This document shows, piece by piece, positions 1 to 9,474 of a stretch of DNA of 64,000 bases. The notes under the pieces were generated by a model that was not told the DNA's origin, searched no databases, and saw nothing but the letters and a program-made list of their open reading frames with translations. Every line of letters begins with the position of its first letter. The stretch's first letter is position 1. Source of the stretch: Sulfurimonas sp. HSL-3221 (lineage in GTDB: Bacteria > Campylobacterota > Campylobacteria > Campylobacterales > Sulfurimonadaceae); the NCBI RefSeq assembly GCF_021044585.1, contig NZ_CP087998.1:1984001-2048000 (forward strand), given 5' to 3'. The translations under genes and the position numbers were made by a program.

Positions 1-750
1 CAGAAGATCCTCTACCTCAGCGACGATTTCCTCAAACGCGACAAGCTCAGCGCGGCGTTCACCTTTGCGACAACGAGCGGCAGCCTCTTCGGCGTGCCGG
101 AAGTAAACAAGACCCTGGTCGAAGAGGTGCAGCCGCGCTACGGCAACATCACGAACAAGTTCGGCCACAACCTCGTCGCCATCGATGCCGCCGGCAAAGT
201 CGCGACCTTCGAACACAAGTACGAGGTCCAAGGCGAGTATGACGAGGACCTCGAAGAGTACGATATGATCACCAAGGTCGACCGCGTGGAGATGCCCTAT
301 GACTTCATCCACATCGTCCCGCCGATGAGCGCGCCGGATGCCGTCGCCTCCTCGCCGCTGGGGTGGCAGAAAGGCTCCGCCAAAGGGTGGCTCGAAGTCG
401 ACCGCTACACCCTGCAGCACCTGCGCTACCCCAATGTCTTCGGTATCGGGGACGTCTGCGGCATCCCGCTGGGCAAAACGGGCGGGAGTGCCCGCCACCA
501 CGGGCCGATCATGGTCGCCAACCTCCTGGCGCAGATGGAAGGCAAGGAACCCAAAGAGAAGTTTGACGGCTATACCGTCTGTCCCCTCAAAACCCAGTAT
601 GGTAAAATCATCCTGGCCGAGTTCGACTACGACGGTGCCGCGCCCTCCTTCCCGCTCGCCGTCGGCGAGCAGCGCTGGGCGTGGTGGGCCTTTGACCTGT
701 ACATGCTCAAACCGATGTACTGGTACCTGATGATGCGGGGGCTGATGTAG
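1..750 (+). CDS. sqr: Sulfide:quinone oxidoreductase, C-terminal part (5' end outside window)
   Basis: The frame is open from base 1, so only the last 249 residues are present. SQR is a membrane-bound FAD enzyme that oxidises sulfide to polysulfide/sulfur and passes electrons to quinone. Visible support is the disulfide-reductase-type FAD segment 'GIGDVCGIPLGKTGG' in which a Cys follows the D of the second FAD motif, the 'VPPMSAPDAV' segment typical of SQR, and a Trp/Tyr/Met-rich C-terminus (WAWWAFDLYMLKPMYWYL) that suits membrane anchoring. A second Cys lies in 'YTVCPLK'. The SQR class cannot be fixed without the N-terminus. A flavocytochrome c sulfide dehydrogenase flavoprotein is less likely because of the membrane-anchoring tail. 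It suggests a sulfide-oxidising lifestyle. Confidence 0.8.
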   Translation, partial: QKILYLSDDFLKRDKLSAAFTFATTSGSLFGVPEVNKTLVEEVQPRYGNITNKFGHNLVAIDAAGKVATFEHKYEVQGEYDEDLEEYDMITKVDRVEMPYDFIHIVPPMSAPDAVASSPLGWQKGSAKGWLEVDRYTLQHLRYPNVFGIGDVCGIPLGKTGGSARHHGPIMVANLLAQMEGKEPKEKFDGYTVCPLKTQYGKIILAEFDYDGAAPSFPLAVGEQRWAWWAFDLYMLKPMYWYLMMRGLM

Positions 751-753
751 CAG

Positions 754-993
754 ATGCGTAAACTGATGATAAGAGAGGGCGCGATCTTCGCGCTGCTGCT
801 TGTCACATTGTCACTGCTGCTGCACCCGGACCTGCTCAGCGATCCGGGCGTGCGTCTTTCGCAGATGACCGGGAGGGGGAACTACCTCCATCCCCTGGTC
901 TATACCCTGCTTGTCTATTTTGTCGTGCTCCTGCTGCGGGGGGTGATCCGCCTCTTCGCGCGCCTCTTCCACCGCAACGGCAGCGCAGACTAA
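754..993 (+). CDS. Small two-helix membrane protein, unknown
   Basis: A 79-residue protein beginning three bases after the sqr stop codon, so almost certainly cotranscribed with it. It has two hydrophobic segments, roughly residues 9-25 (AIFALLLVTLSLLLHP) and 47-66 (LHPLVYTLLVYFVVLLLRGV), with positively charged residues after the second, predicting a hairpin with both ends in the cytoplasm. I recognise no family. Its position suggests an accessory role for the quinone-linked sulfide oxidase, but that is inference from proximity only. Confidence 0.55.
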   Translation: MRKLMIREGAIFALLLVTLSLLLHPDLLSDPGVRLSQMTGRGNYLHPLVYTLLVYFVVLLLRGVIRLFARLFHRNGSAD

Positions 994-998
994 ACGCT

Positions 999-3611
999 TT
1001 ATCCCGCCAGAATCTTTCCAACGATCTCGTAAACGTTTTTCGAAATGCCCCGGTGCGCCTGCACTCTCTCCAGCGCATCGCGCATCTGGGCACGGCTGTG
1101 CGCGTTCAGACGGTTATAGGTCTTGAAGGCACCCGCCAGCCCCGCCGCGATCATCGGGTTGATCGCGTCAAGGGCGATGATCTGCTCCGCGACGAAGGCG
1201 TAGCCGCTGCCGTCATAGGCGTGGAAGTGGTAGGGGTTGCGGGCGAAGCTTCCGATCAGGGAGCGCACGAGGTTCGGGACTTTGATGTTGAAGACCTCAT
1301 CCTCCATCGCCGCGCGCACGTTTGAAAGCGTATCGGGCTGAGGAGAGGAGGCGATAACGCTGAAGTACTTCGTCATCACCAGCATGTCAGCGCTGTAGCG
1401 CTCGTAGAAGTCGCGCATCGGCGCCTCCGCCGCCTCCGGAGCCCCGTGGTGCAGCAGCTGCAGCGCAGCCAGGCGATCCGTCATCGTATGGCTCTCTTCG
1501 TACTGTGCCATTGCGCTGTCGATGCTCTCGGCGTCCTGCTGCGCCATCAGATACCCGAGAAGCCGGTTTTTCAGCGCGCGCGCCCCGATGCTCTCCGCTT
1601 CAAGCCCCATATGTGCCGGACGGTGCAGGAGGGCGTAGAGCCGGCGCATCGTCGCTTCGCAGGCAACGGCGATCTCGCGCTTCAGAGCGTCGGAGGCTTC
1701 GAGGATGGCGTGCACGTCGACGGTCTCCTGGCTCTGCATCAGCATCGTCACCGTCGGCAGGGAGAGCAGCTGCGCCTTGAACTGCAGATCGAGGGATTCA
1801 TCCTCGAGAATATGCCGGAAGCTCTCGAGGAACTGCGGGCTGACCGCCTCCCCGCGCATCATCGCCTCCAGGGTCGATCGCGCGAAGGACTGGGCCGCTT
1901 CGTAGCGAACGAACCCGTCGCTATCATAGCGCATCAGGTTCATCACGTCCTCCTGGGGATACTCCATGACCACCGGGGCGCCAAAGTGGCGGTTGAGCGA
2001 CAGCGCGGGCTCCAAGGCCAGCCCGCCGAAGGTGAAGCTCTCCTCGTCGTGGGTAATGAGCAGTATCCCCCGCGCCAGCAGCGGCTGTGCCCCGGTATCG
2101 CCCTCGAGCTGCAGCGGGAGCTCCTCGCCCGCATGCCCAAGCAGCGCGAGACGCAGCGGCATACAGTAAGGCTGCTGCTTCCGGCCGTCCACCGCGTCGG
2201 GGACGATCTGCTCGAGCTTCAGTGTCAGCCGGCCCGACGCCGCATCGTAGGAGTGCTCCGCGCAGAGCGAGGGGGTCCGCTCCTGGGAGTACCACCGCGC
2301 GAACTGCGCGAGGTCGATAGGGCTGTGCTGCTGCATCGCCCAGAGGAAATCTTCCGTGCGCACGGCCTGGCCGTCGAAGGTCTCGAAGTAGAGATCCATG
2401 GCCGCGCGCCACTTCACCTCCCCGAGGATCGTGTGAAGCATGCGGATCACTTCCGAACCTTTTTCGTACACCGTCGCCGTGTAGAAGTTGTTGATCTCGA
2501 TGTACTGTTCCGGTTTGATGGGGTGTGCGGTCGGACCGGCATCTTCCGGGAACTGCCGCTCGCGCAGCATGTCGACGTCACGGATGCGCTGCACCACTTC
2601 CGACTGCATGTCGGCGCTGAAACTCTGGTCCCGGAAGACGGTGAGCCCCTCTTTGAGGGTCAGCTGGAACCAGTCGCGGCAGGTGATGCGGTTCCCCGTC
2701 CAGTTGTGGAAATACTCGTGGGCGATGACGCTCTCGATGCCCAGGAAGTCGGCATCCGTCGCCGTCTCCTCGTCGGCAAGGACGTAGTGGGAGTTGAAGA
2801 TGTTGAGTCCCTTGTTCTCCATCGCCCCCATGTTGAAGCTGTCCACGGCGACGATATTGTAGACGGAGAGGTCGTAGCTGCGGCCGTAGGTCTCCTCGTC
2901 CCAGCGCATCGACGCCTTAAGCGAACGCATCGCATGGTCGGCGCGCGGCTCGTTACCCTTGTCGACATAGATGTGCAAAGCGACCTCGTTGCCCTCCGCC
3001 GTCGTAAAGCTGTCGCTGATGCGGCCCAGGTCGCCCGCCACCAGGGCAAAGAGGTACGAGGGCTTCGGAAAGGGGTCTTTCCAGAGGGCGTAGTGGCGCC
3101 CGTCGGGGAAACTCCCCTCCTCTTCCAGGTTCCCGTTGCTGAGCAGCACCGGGTAGGCGGACTGCTCCGCGATCACCTTGACGGTGAAGACGCTCATATT
3201 GTCGGGGCGGTCGATAAAGTAGGTGATGCGGCGGAAGCCGTGGGGTTCGCACTGGGTGCAGTAGATGCCCCCCGAACGGTAAAGCCCCTCCAGGGCCGTA
3301 TTCTTGTCCGGATAGATCTTCGTGACCACCTGCACCGTCGCCTCGGCACCCGGGTCGAAGATCGTCAGCGTCTCTTCGTTCCGTTCGTAGGCGTCCGTGG
3401 GGATCTTGACGTCGTCGACCTTGACGCAGAGCAGCTCCAGGTCATCGCCGTCCAGGAGCAGCGGCGCAGGAGTGTCTCCGCGGCGCTTGATCGCCATGCG
3501 GTTAATCACCAGGGTATGCTCTTCGAAAATCTCGAACGTCAATTCCGTACTCAGGATCTGGTATACCGGGGCTTCATACTCTTTCAAATAAATCGTTTTG
3601 GGTTGGGACAT
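999..3611 (-). CDS. pepN: Aminopeptidase N (M1 zinc metallopeptidase)
   Basis: An 870-residue cytoplasmic aminopeptidase that removes N-terminal residues during peptide turnover. The exopeptidase motif GAMEN lies near residue 260, followed by the zinc site HEYFHNWTGNR near residue 295 and the third ligand Glu in 'LTLKEGLTVF'. Length matches the E. coli PepN type (about 870), including the long helical C-terminal domain. A TTG 11 codons upstream gives a longer frame, but the ATG at 3611 follows 'acggaaaaagc' as ribosome site and gives the usual N-terminus (MSQPKTIYLK). It is convergent with the small sqr-linked gene, with only five bases between. Confidence 0.95.
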   Translation of the reverse strand: MSQPKTIYLKEYEAPVYQILSTELTFEIFEEHTLVINRMAIKRRGDTPAPLLLDGDDLELLCVKVDDVKIPTDAYERNEETLTIFDPGAEATVQVVTKIYPDKNTALEGLYRSGGIYCTQCEPHGFRRITYFIDRPDNMSVFTVKVIAEQSAYPVLLSNGNLEEEGSFPDGRHYALWKDPFPKPSYLFALVAGDLGRISDSFTTAEGNEVALHIYVDKGNEPRADHAMRSLKASMRWDEETYGRSYDLSVYNIVAVDSFNMGAMENKGLNIFNSHYVLADEETATDADFLGIESVIAHEYFHNWTGNRITCRDWFQLTLKEGLTVFRDQSFSADMQSEVVQRIRDVDMLRERQFPEDAGPTAHPIKPEQYIEINNFYTATVYEKGSEVIRMLHTILGEVKWRAAMDLYFETFDGQAVRTEDFLWAMQQHSPIDLAQFARWYSQERTPSLCAEHSYDAASGRLTLKLEQIVPDAVDGRKQQPYCMPLRLALLGHAGEELPLQLEGDTGAQPLLARGILLITHDEESFTFGGLALEPALSLNRHFGAPVVMEYPQEDVMNLMRYDSDGFVRYEAAQSFARSTLEAMMRGEAVSPQFLESFRHILEDESLDLQFKAQLLSLPTVTMLMQSQETVDVHAILEASDALKREIAVACEATMRRLYALLHRPAHMGLEAESIGARALKNRLLGYLMAQQDAESIDSAMAQYEESHTMTDRLAALQLLHHGAPEAAEAPMRDFYERYSADMLVMTKYFSVIASSPQPDTLSNVRAAMEDEVFNIKVPNLVRSLIGSFARNPYHFHAYDGSGYAFVAEQIIALDAINPMIAAGLAGAFKTYNRLNAHSRAQMRDALERVQAHRGISKNVYEIVGKILAG

Positions 3612-3749
3612 GCTTTTTCCGTTTCTCGTAAATAGGCTGTGCAATCTTAACGTAGGCAGACCTGAACCCTATTTAAGAACATTACGTTCCATTTTGGGGT
3701 AAGATTGAGGATACCAACAGAAACAAATAGCGAAGGGGAGTTCTTGAGA

Positions 3750-4958
3750 ATGAATACGACACACACTTTTGCGCGGCAGCCTATTTTGGATACCGATAAG
3801 AACATCTACGGCTATGAGTTTTATTACCGCAACAATGTCGGCGAAAGCGGCTTCGAGAACGCCCGGGCCGCAACCGCCTCCCTGCTCGTGGCGCTGCTCA
3901 ACCAGATCGGGTTGCAAAAAGCCTCCGAGAACCGCCCGCTCTTTATCAACATCGATTCGTCGGTCCTGCTGACGGACCTCCTGCTGGCGGTCCCGCCGAA
4001 GCTGTTTGTTTTCGCCCTCCCCGCCGACGCGCAGCTGGGAACCCGGGAGGCGGAGGTCCTCAGAAAACTGCATCACAGCGGCTACCGCTTCGCCCTTGAG
4101 AACATTGACACGCAGCAGGGGCTCACCGGCGTTTACGACGTTCTGCTTCCCTTTATCGACTTCATCAAGATCGACGCCAGCGCCACCGACAACGATCTGC
4201 TGCCGAAGATCGTCGATCGCTTCAAAGGGAAACAGCTGGTTGCCGAACGCGTCGAAATCGACGACGTCTTCGATGCCTACAGAGAAAAGGGCTTCCGTTA
4301 TTTCCAGGGATTCTCCTGCGGCGCCCCCGTCTTGATGGAGTACAACCGTGTCGACCCCAAACACATGGGTGTTGTCAAAATCTACAACATGCTGCTTGAC
4401 GGCACCCCCATGGCCCAGATCGCCAAAGAGATGCGCAACCACAACGAGCTCTCCATGCAGCTACTGCAGTACCTGCACTCCTACTCCCTCAATAATCCCT
4501 TTCCCAACCGCTCCATCGAGGAGATCATTGTCAAAATGGGCACCGAACAGCTCAAACACTGGCTCTCGCTGATCATCTTCGCCAAAAGCGGCCAGACGAT
4601 CCAGGAGGGCAAAAGCCCCCTTTCGAAACTGATGGAGCAGCGCATCGACGTCATGCACTGTACCATCAGCTGCATGCAGAGCGAGGATGAACAGCTCTTT
4701 GACAGCGCACGCCTCATGGCCCTGATCTCCCTGATGGAGCCGGTCCTCGGCCTCCCGCTCAAAGCGGCGCTCTCCGGACTGCCGGTCGACAACCATATCG
4801 AAGACGCCCTGCTGCTGCATTCGGGCCGTCTCGGGAAGATCTTCGGCCTGGCCCTGGCCCTGGAAAAAGATGACGCCGCCTCGGTACGCCTGCTGATGGA
4901 CGAGCTGGGGCTGGAGCCGGAGATTCTCCCGACACTGAAAAACATGATCAAGATGTAA
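3750..4958 (+). CDS. EAL-like plus HDOD domain signalling protein (YuxH type)
   Basis: A 402-residue protein with the two-domain arrangement of the YuxH family. The N-terminal half starts 'FARQPILDTDKNIYGYEFYYR', a degenerate EAL domain: the catalytic ExL signature reads EFY, so c-di-GMP hydrolysis is doubtful. The C-terminal half (about residues 200-290) is an HDOD domain ('HNELSMQLLQYLHSYSL... MGTEQLKHWLSLIIFAKSG'). HDOD proteins usually take part in signalling rather than catalysis. The start is set at 3750 because 'gaaggggag' precedes it at good spacing and the protein then begins like its relatives; the frame opens 15 codons earlier. The stop codon abuts the start of thpR, so the two are coupled. 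Confidence 0.85.
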   Translation: MNTTHTFARQPILDTDKNIYGYEFYYRNNVGESGFENARAATASLLVALLNQIGLQKASENRPLFINIDSSVLLTDLLLAVPPKLFVFALPADAQLGTREAEVLRKLHHSGYRFALENIDTQQGLTGVYDVLLPFIDFIKIDASATDNDLLPKIVDRFKGKQLVAERVEIDDVFDAYREKGFRYFQGFSCGAPVLMEYNRVDPKHMGVVKIYNMLLDGTPMAQIAKEMRNHNELSMQLLQYLHSYSLNNPFPNRSIEEIIVKMGTEQLKHWLSLIIFAKSGQTIQEGKSPLSKLMEQRIDVMHCTISCMQSEDEQLFDSARLMALISLMEPVLGLPLKAALSGLPVDNHIEDALLLHSGRLGKIFGLALALEKDDAASVRLLMDELGLEPEILPTLKNMIKM

Positions 4959-5450
4959 ATGCGCCTCTTTCTCGCCCAGGCGGCGACGCTCTACGACTAC
5001 CCCGGTATCCAAGCGGTTTTCACCCCCTGCATGCGGGGCCGGTGGCGCCCGGAATCCTCCCTGCACGCGACGCTGCTCTTCCTGGGGGACCGCTTCCCCC
5101 CCGAACAGGTCATCGAGATTGTCCGCCGCTGCGATCTCCCCATGGCCGATGCCTATGTCAAAGGAATTGAGCGCTTCTCGCACAACCGCATCCTTTATGC
5201 CGCGAGCGAGCACCCGACGCTGGTGGAGGGGCACCGGATGCTCAGCAGCGCTTTTGAAATGCAGCCCCACCGGCACTACGTCCCCCACGTCACCCTGATG
5301 CGCTACAAAAAGATCGAGACGGCGTGTTTTGAAAAAGAGAAGACGACTGCCGAGGCGGTCATTGCGGGGAAAATAGAAGGGGGGTTAAAACTGATGCGCA
5401 GCACGTTGACGCCCGCCGGCGCCGTCTACGACACTCTTTACGCGTTCTGA
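4959..5450 (+). CDS. thpR: RNA 2',3'-cyclic phosphodiesterase (2H / LigT family)
   Basis: A 163-residue member of the 2H phosphoesterase superfamily. Both signature motifs are present: 'HATLLFLG' near residue 32 and 'HVTLMRYKK' near residue 110. ThpR hydrolyses 2',3'-cyclic phosphates on RNA ends and was named for ligating tRNA halves in vitro. The start codon directly follows the stop of the EAL/HDOD gene with no gap. Its last 13 bases overlap the convergent pepP gene. Confidence 0.88.
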   Translation: MRLFLAQAATLYDYPGIQAVFTPCMRGRWRPESSLHATLLFLGDRFPPEQVIEIVRRCDLPMADAYVKGIERFSHNRILYAASEHPTLVEGHRMLSSAFEMQPHRHYVPHVTLMRYKKIETACFEKEKTTAEAVIAGKIEGGLKLMRSTLTPAGAVYDTLYAF

Positions 5451-6748
5451 GCGCAGCGCGCCTCGATCGCCTCGACCGATTTGGCCACCGCGGCGCTGAG
5501 GTTTTCGCAGCCGCTCTCCGTCACAAGGATATCGTCCTCGATCCGGATGCCGATCCCCCGGTACTTTTCAGGCAGCGACGTGTCACCCGCCGGCAGGTAG
5601 AGCCCCGGCTCAATGGTAAGCACCATCCCGGGTGCCAGGGGCAATTCGTTGCCCTCCGCGTCATGGTAGGGGGCCTGGTCGTGCACGTCTATGCCCATCC
5701 AGTGGCCGATGCCGTGGGGGAAATACTTTTTGTGCGCTTTCGCCTCGATCAGCGCGTCCACCTCTCCTTGCAATATTCCCAGCGCGACCATCTTCTCGCA
5801 GAGCATCCATTCGGCGTTTTTCTGCAGTTCGCTCTTGAGAAGCCCCGGCCCGATCTGGGCGATAACGGCGACCTGCACCTCCAGGACCGCCTCGTAAACC
5901 TCTTTCTGGGCCTCGCTGAAACGGCCGTCGACGGGGAAGGTGCGGGTGATGTCCGTGGCGTAGTGGCGGTATTCGCACCCCGCGTCGATGAGAACGAGTT
6001 CCCCTGCATTGAGTGGCGCATCGTTTTTGATGTAGTGCAGGGTATTGGCGTGGTCCCCGCCGGCGATGATGGTCGTGTAGGCGTCGCTGTAGGCGCCGTT
6101 CTTTGTGAACATGTACTCATACTCCGCCTGGAGCGCATACTCCATCATCCCGGGGGTACAGACCGCCATGGCGTGGTGATGCGCCGCCGCCGTGATCTCC
6201 AGTCCCGCGCGGATCGTGGCGATCTCATCTTCGCTCTTGAGCAGCCGCATCTGCCGCACCATCTGCGTAACGTCGATCATCTGCGTCACGGGTCGCTTCG
6301 TCTCCCGCTTGTGGCGCAGTTTGTCCGCCGCATTCCGGGCGCTTTCAAAGCGCTCGTCCGCCCCGAAAATATCGCCGTAGAGCCGCGGCAGGTTCTCCAG
6401 CAGTTCGGGCAACTTCTCCTCGAACGCCTCGACGGAATAGACCTCGTCGAAGTCAAAACGCTCCTTCGCCGCGTCGACACCCGTGCGCTTGCCCGTCCAG
6501 AGCTCCATCTCCTCGACTTTCGGCTGGACAAACAGTACGCTCTTATTGGCATCGCCGCCCCTTATAAGTACGAGGGCGGCATTATCCTCTTCAAAACCCG
6601 TCAGGTAGAAAAAATCGCTGTTCTGGCGATAGGGGTATTCCGTGTCGTTGGAGCGGGTCTTCAGCGTCGCGGTACCGAGCACGGCAGCGCCCTCTTCCAT
6701 CTGTGCTAACAGCCCGTCGCGCCTCTGTTTGTAGGTCAATTCGTTCAT
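5438..6748 (-). CDS. pepP: Xaa-Pro aminopeptidase (M24B)
   Basis: A 436-residue aminopeptidase P that releases the N-terminal residue before proline. The N-terminal AMP_N domain is followed by the pita-bread M24 fold with its metal ligands in 'VLIDAGCEYRHYATDITRTFP', 'FPHGIGHWMGIDVHD', 'LTIEPGLYLP' and 'GIGIRIEDDILVT'. The frame opens 12 codons earlier, but the ATG at 6748 gives the standard N-terminus (MNELTYKQRRDGLLAQM). No convincing ribosome site precedes it. A TACAAT box lies six bases upstream of that ATG, which would make the message leaderless. Confidence 0.94.
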   Translation of the reverse strand: MNELTYKQRRDGLLAQMEEGAAVLGTATLKTRSNDTEYPYRQNSDFFYLTGFEEDNAALVLIRGGDANKSVLFVQPKVEEMELWTGKRTGVDAAKERFDFDEVYSVEAFEEKLPELLENLPRLYGDIFGADERFESARNAADKLRHKRETKRPVTQMIDVTQMVRQMRLLKSEDEIATIRAGLEITAAAHHHAMAVCTPGMMEYALQAEYEYMFTKNGAYSDAYTTIIAGGDHANTLHYIKNDAPLNAGELVLIDAGCEYRHYATDITRTFPVDGRFSEAQKEVYEAVLEVQVAVIAQIGPGLLKSELQKNAEWMLCEKMVALGILQGEVDALIEAKAHKKYFPHGIGHWMGIDVHDQAPYHDAEGNELPLAPGMVLTIEPGLYLPAGDTSLPEKYRGIGIRIEDDILVTESGCENLSAAVAKSVEAIEARCAQNA

Positions 6749-6754
6749 GCCGTA

Positions 6755-6760
6755 ATTGTA
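6755..6760 (-). promoter_or_regulatory. -10 box of pepP, six bases before the ATG
   Basis: Read on the minus strand the sequence is GGCTACAAT, then TACGGC, then the pepP ATG at 6748. Transcription starts about seven bases after a -10 box, so the mRNA would begin at or next to the start codon. No -35 box is obvious, as is usual for sigma-70 promoters in Campylobacterota. Confidence 0.5.
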
Positions 6761-6770
6761 GCCCGTTTCG

Positions 6771-6776
6771 CTATAA
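6771..6776 (+). promoter_or_regulatory. -10 box upstream of serS
   Basis: CGCTATAATTG lies 75 bases upstream of the serS ATG at 6852, predicting a leader of about 68 bases. It is divergent to the pepP promoter, and the two -10 boxes are only ten bases apart. Confidence 0.55.
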
Positions 6777-6851
6777 TTGCACAACTTTTACGGCGCAAAA
6801 AGCGGGCAGTCGCCCGCGGCCGCCCCGACAATACATTAACCAGGGACCCAG

Positions 6852-8096
6852 ATGATCGACCTCAAACTGCTTCAGAAAGATTTCGAAAACGTCAGTGCCG
6901 CGCTGATGCGCAAAAAGGTCAGCCCCGACCTGATCGAAGAACTCCGCACGCGCAACGAAGCCCTCAAAAAAGCCAAGGTGGCTTTCGAAGAGGTGCAGGC
7001 GGCCCAGAACGAGATGAGCCGCCTTTTCGGGCAGTATAAAAAAGAGGGGAAAGACATCGCCGAGCTCAAGGAAAAGGTCGACGCGAACAAGCTCCGCATC
7101 GGCGAACTGCAGGAGGCGCAGCGCGAAGCCGAGGCCGCCCTCGACAGCCTCGCGATGGGGATCCCGAACATGCCCGATGCCGACGTCCCCGACGGCGAAG
7201 ACGAAAACGACAACGTCGAGATCGCCAAGATCCTCGAACCGCGCAGCTTCGCTTTCACCCCGAAAGAGCACTGGGAACTGGCGGAAGCCAACGGCTGGAT
7301 CGATTTCGAGCGCGGCGTCAAGATCGCCCACAGCCGTTTTGCCGTCATGAACGACATGGGTGCACGCCTGGAGCGCGCCCTCATCAACTTCATGCTCGAC
7401 TTCAACCGCGAACGCGGCTTTACGGAGATGAGCGTGCCTGAACTCGTCAACAGCCGCGCGCTCGAAGGTACCGGCCAGCTGCCGAAGTTCGAAGAGGACC
7501 TTTATAAGACCGAGGAGGAGGATCTCTACCTCGTCCCGACGGCCGAGGTGCCGCTGACGAACCTCTACCAGGACGAGATCATCCCCGAAGAGGCGCTGCC
7601 GATCAAAATGACGGGGCACACCGCCTGTTTCCGCAAAGAGGCGGGCTCCGCCGGGCGCGACACCCGCGGCATCATCCGTCAGCACCAGTTTAGAAAGGTC
7701 GAACTCGTCTGTATCACCAAGGCCGACGACAGCGACCGTGTCTTCGACGAGATGGTGGCCTGCGCCTCCGACCTGCTCAAAGCCCTCGAACTCCCCCACC
7801 GCCTCGTCACCCTCTGCACCGGCGACCTCGGCTTCGGCGCGGCAAAGACGATCGACCTCGAGGTGTGGCTGCCGGGGCAGAGCACCTACCGCGAGATCAG
7901 TTCCGTCTCCAACACCCGCGACTTCCAGGCCCGCCGGGCAAAGATCCGCTACAAAGAGGGCAAGAAAAACCTCCTCGCCCACACGCTAAACGGCTCCTCC
8001 CTCGCCGTCGGCCGCACGATGGTCGCCATTATGGAGAACTTCCAAAACGAAGACGGCTCCATCGAGATCCCCCAGGTCCTGCACAAGTACCTCTGA
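6852..8096 (+). CDS. serS: Seryl-tRNA synthetase
   Basis: A 414-residue class II synthetase that charges tRNA-Ser. It has the N-terminal antiparallel coiled-coil arm (about residues 25-105, rich in Lys/Glu/Ala) and the three class II motifs, including '[21 protein letters not shown]' as motif 2 and '[19 protein letters not shown]' as motif 3. The [12 protein letters not shown] and [10 protein letters not shown] segments are characteristic of SerRS. Length is normal. Confidence 0.97.
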   Translation: MIDLKLLQKDFENVSAALMRKKVSPDLIEELRTRNEALKKAKVAFEEVQAAQNEMSRLFGQYKKEGKDIAELKEKVDANKLRIGELQEAQREAEAALDSLAMGIPNMPDADVPDGEDENDNVEIAKILEPRSFAFTPKEHWELAEANGWIDFERGVKIAHSRFAVMNDMGARLERALINFMLDFNRERGFTEMSVPELVNSRALEGTGQLPKFEEDLYKTEEEDLYLVPTAEVPLTNLYQDEIIPEEALPIKMTGHTACFRKEAGSAGRDTRGIIRQHQFRKVELVCITKADDSDRVFDEMVACASDLLKALELPHRLVTLCTGDLGFGAAKTIDLEVWLPGQSTYREISSVSNTRDFQARRAKIRYKEGKKNLLAHTLNGSSLAVGRTMVAIMENFQNEDGSIEIPQVLHKYL

Positions 8097-8124
8097 TCCT
8101 AGACGGTTTCCACAACGGGGACCG

Positions 8125-9414
8125 CTATACCAACTCCTCTCTTCTGCGTAAAAACATCCAGCTCTGAACCACACCCCGGAACAGGAAGAAAAGCATGAAA
8201 TTGATCCAGAGCGCATAGGTGAAATCAGTCCCCTCCGTCAGGTAAAAAAGCCCGAGGAAAAGCGCCGTGGAGTAGAGGATGGCGTTGCGCAGCGCCCTTG
8301 ATGCCGTCATCCCGATAAAGACCCCGTCCCAGATAAAGGCGGCGAAGCTCAGCAGTGGCACGGCGGCAACGTAGGGTATAAAGGGCAGCGTGGCCTCAAT
8401 AATGGCACGCTGGTCCGTATATAGCTGCAGCAGCGCCTCGCCGAAAAGCCCGTAAAAGAGCATATAGAGCAGGCTGAAGCCGATCCCCCAGGCGAAAAGA
8501 TATCGGATGACGCGGTGGAAATCTTCCCACTCCTTTGCCCCGTAATATCTGCCCACCAGGGACTCTGCCGCGTTGGCAAAGCCGTCCAGGCTGTAGGCGA
8601 ACCAGACGACGAACTGCAGCAGAAGGATCATTACCGTCAGGGTCTGCTCGCTCTCTTTGGCCGCCTGGGAGTAAAAAAAGGCAAAGACGAAGGTCAGCGC
8701 CGTCGTTCGGATGAAGATATCCTTGTTGACATGCAGGAAACGCCCCAGTTCGCTGCGTTTGAGCAGTGCCGCCATGCCGTAGGGGTGCAGCCGTTCTCTG
8801 TATTTGAACAGAAATGCCACCGCGAGGAGCAGCCCGGCGTACTGGGCGATGAGCGTGCCGTACGCCGCCCCCTCTATCCCCCAGCCCAGTTCCATGACAA
8901 AGTAGTAGCTGAGCACGATATTGACAAGGTTGATACAGAGGGTGATCGCGAGCGGGATTACAGCATTCTGCATCCCGAAGTACCACCCCGTCAGCGCATA
9001 GAGCATCAACACCGCCGGCGCCGTCCAGATGCGCAGCTCGAAATAGCGCCGCGCCTCCTCGCTGTACCCCGCCCCGACGTTCATCAGCTCAAACGCCGTC
9101 ACGGCCAGCGGCTCCCTAAAGAGCAGCAGCAGTCCCGCAAACAGCAGCGTCACGAGCAGCGCGCGGTAGAGCGTCAGGGAGATGCCCCGCGCATCGTGCG
9201 CTCCGAAGGCCTGCGCGGTCATGCCCGTCGTTCCCATGCGCAGGAAGTTGAGCGAACCGTAGAGGAAAACGAAGATCATGCTCACCAGCCCCAGTGCGGC
9301 CAGCTCGGCGCTCCCCTGGTGCCCCATCAGCATCGTATCGACCGCCGAGACCAGCGGCACGGAGATATTGCTGATAATGTTCGGGATCGCGAGGGAGAGT
9401 ATCTTTTTGTTCAT
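8125..9414 (-). CDS. MATE-family multidrug/Na+ (H+) antiporter
   Basis: A 429-residue inner-membrane protein with about twelve hydrophobic helices in two similar halves. The N-terminus 'LSLAIPNIISNISVPLVSAVDTMLMGHQGSAELAALG' is the MATE signature and is closest to the DinF branch. MATE proteins export cationic drugs or metabolites with Na+ or H+ as driving ion; the substrate here cannot be read. An upstream GGAGCCC serves as ribosome site. It faces serS tail to tail with a 28-base gap. Confidence 0.9.
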   Translation of the reverse strand: MNKKILSLAIPNIISNISVPLVSAVDTMLMGHQGSAELAALGLVSMIFVFLYGSLNFLRMGTTGMTAQAFGAHDARGISLTLYRALLVTLLFAGLLLLFREPLAVTAFELMNVGAGYSEEARRYFELRIWTAPAVLMLYALTGWYFGMQNAVIPLAITLCINLVNIVLSYYFVMELGWGIEGAAYGTLIAQYAGLLLAVAFLFKYRERLHPYGMAALLKRSELGRFLHVNKDIFIRTTALTFVFAFFYSQAAKESEQTLTVMILLLQFVVWFAYSLDGFANAAESLVGRYYGAKEWEDFHRVIRYLFAWGIGFSLLYMLFYGLFGEALLQLYTDQRAIIEATLPFIPYVAAVPLLSFAAFIWDGVFIGMTASRALRNAILYSTALFLGLFYLTEGTDFTYALWINFMLFFLFRGVVQSWMFLRRREELV

Positions 9415-9474
9415 GGGCTCCGCAGTGTCGGTGGTATGACGGCACTATTGCAATATGGGTGCCAGGACACCCGG

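Noticed and set aside
1446-3635. A 729-codon plus-strand ORF opposite pepN
   Set aside because: It is the antisense frame of a strongly coding GC-rich gene; its product is Arg/Val/Asp-rich with no motif, while pepN on the other strand is unmistakable.
9446-9455. TATTGCAATA palindrome upstream of the MATE gene
   Set aside because: Perfect but only ten bases long and AT-rich, so expected by chance in a promoter region; no further support.
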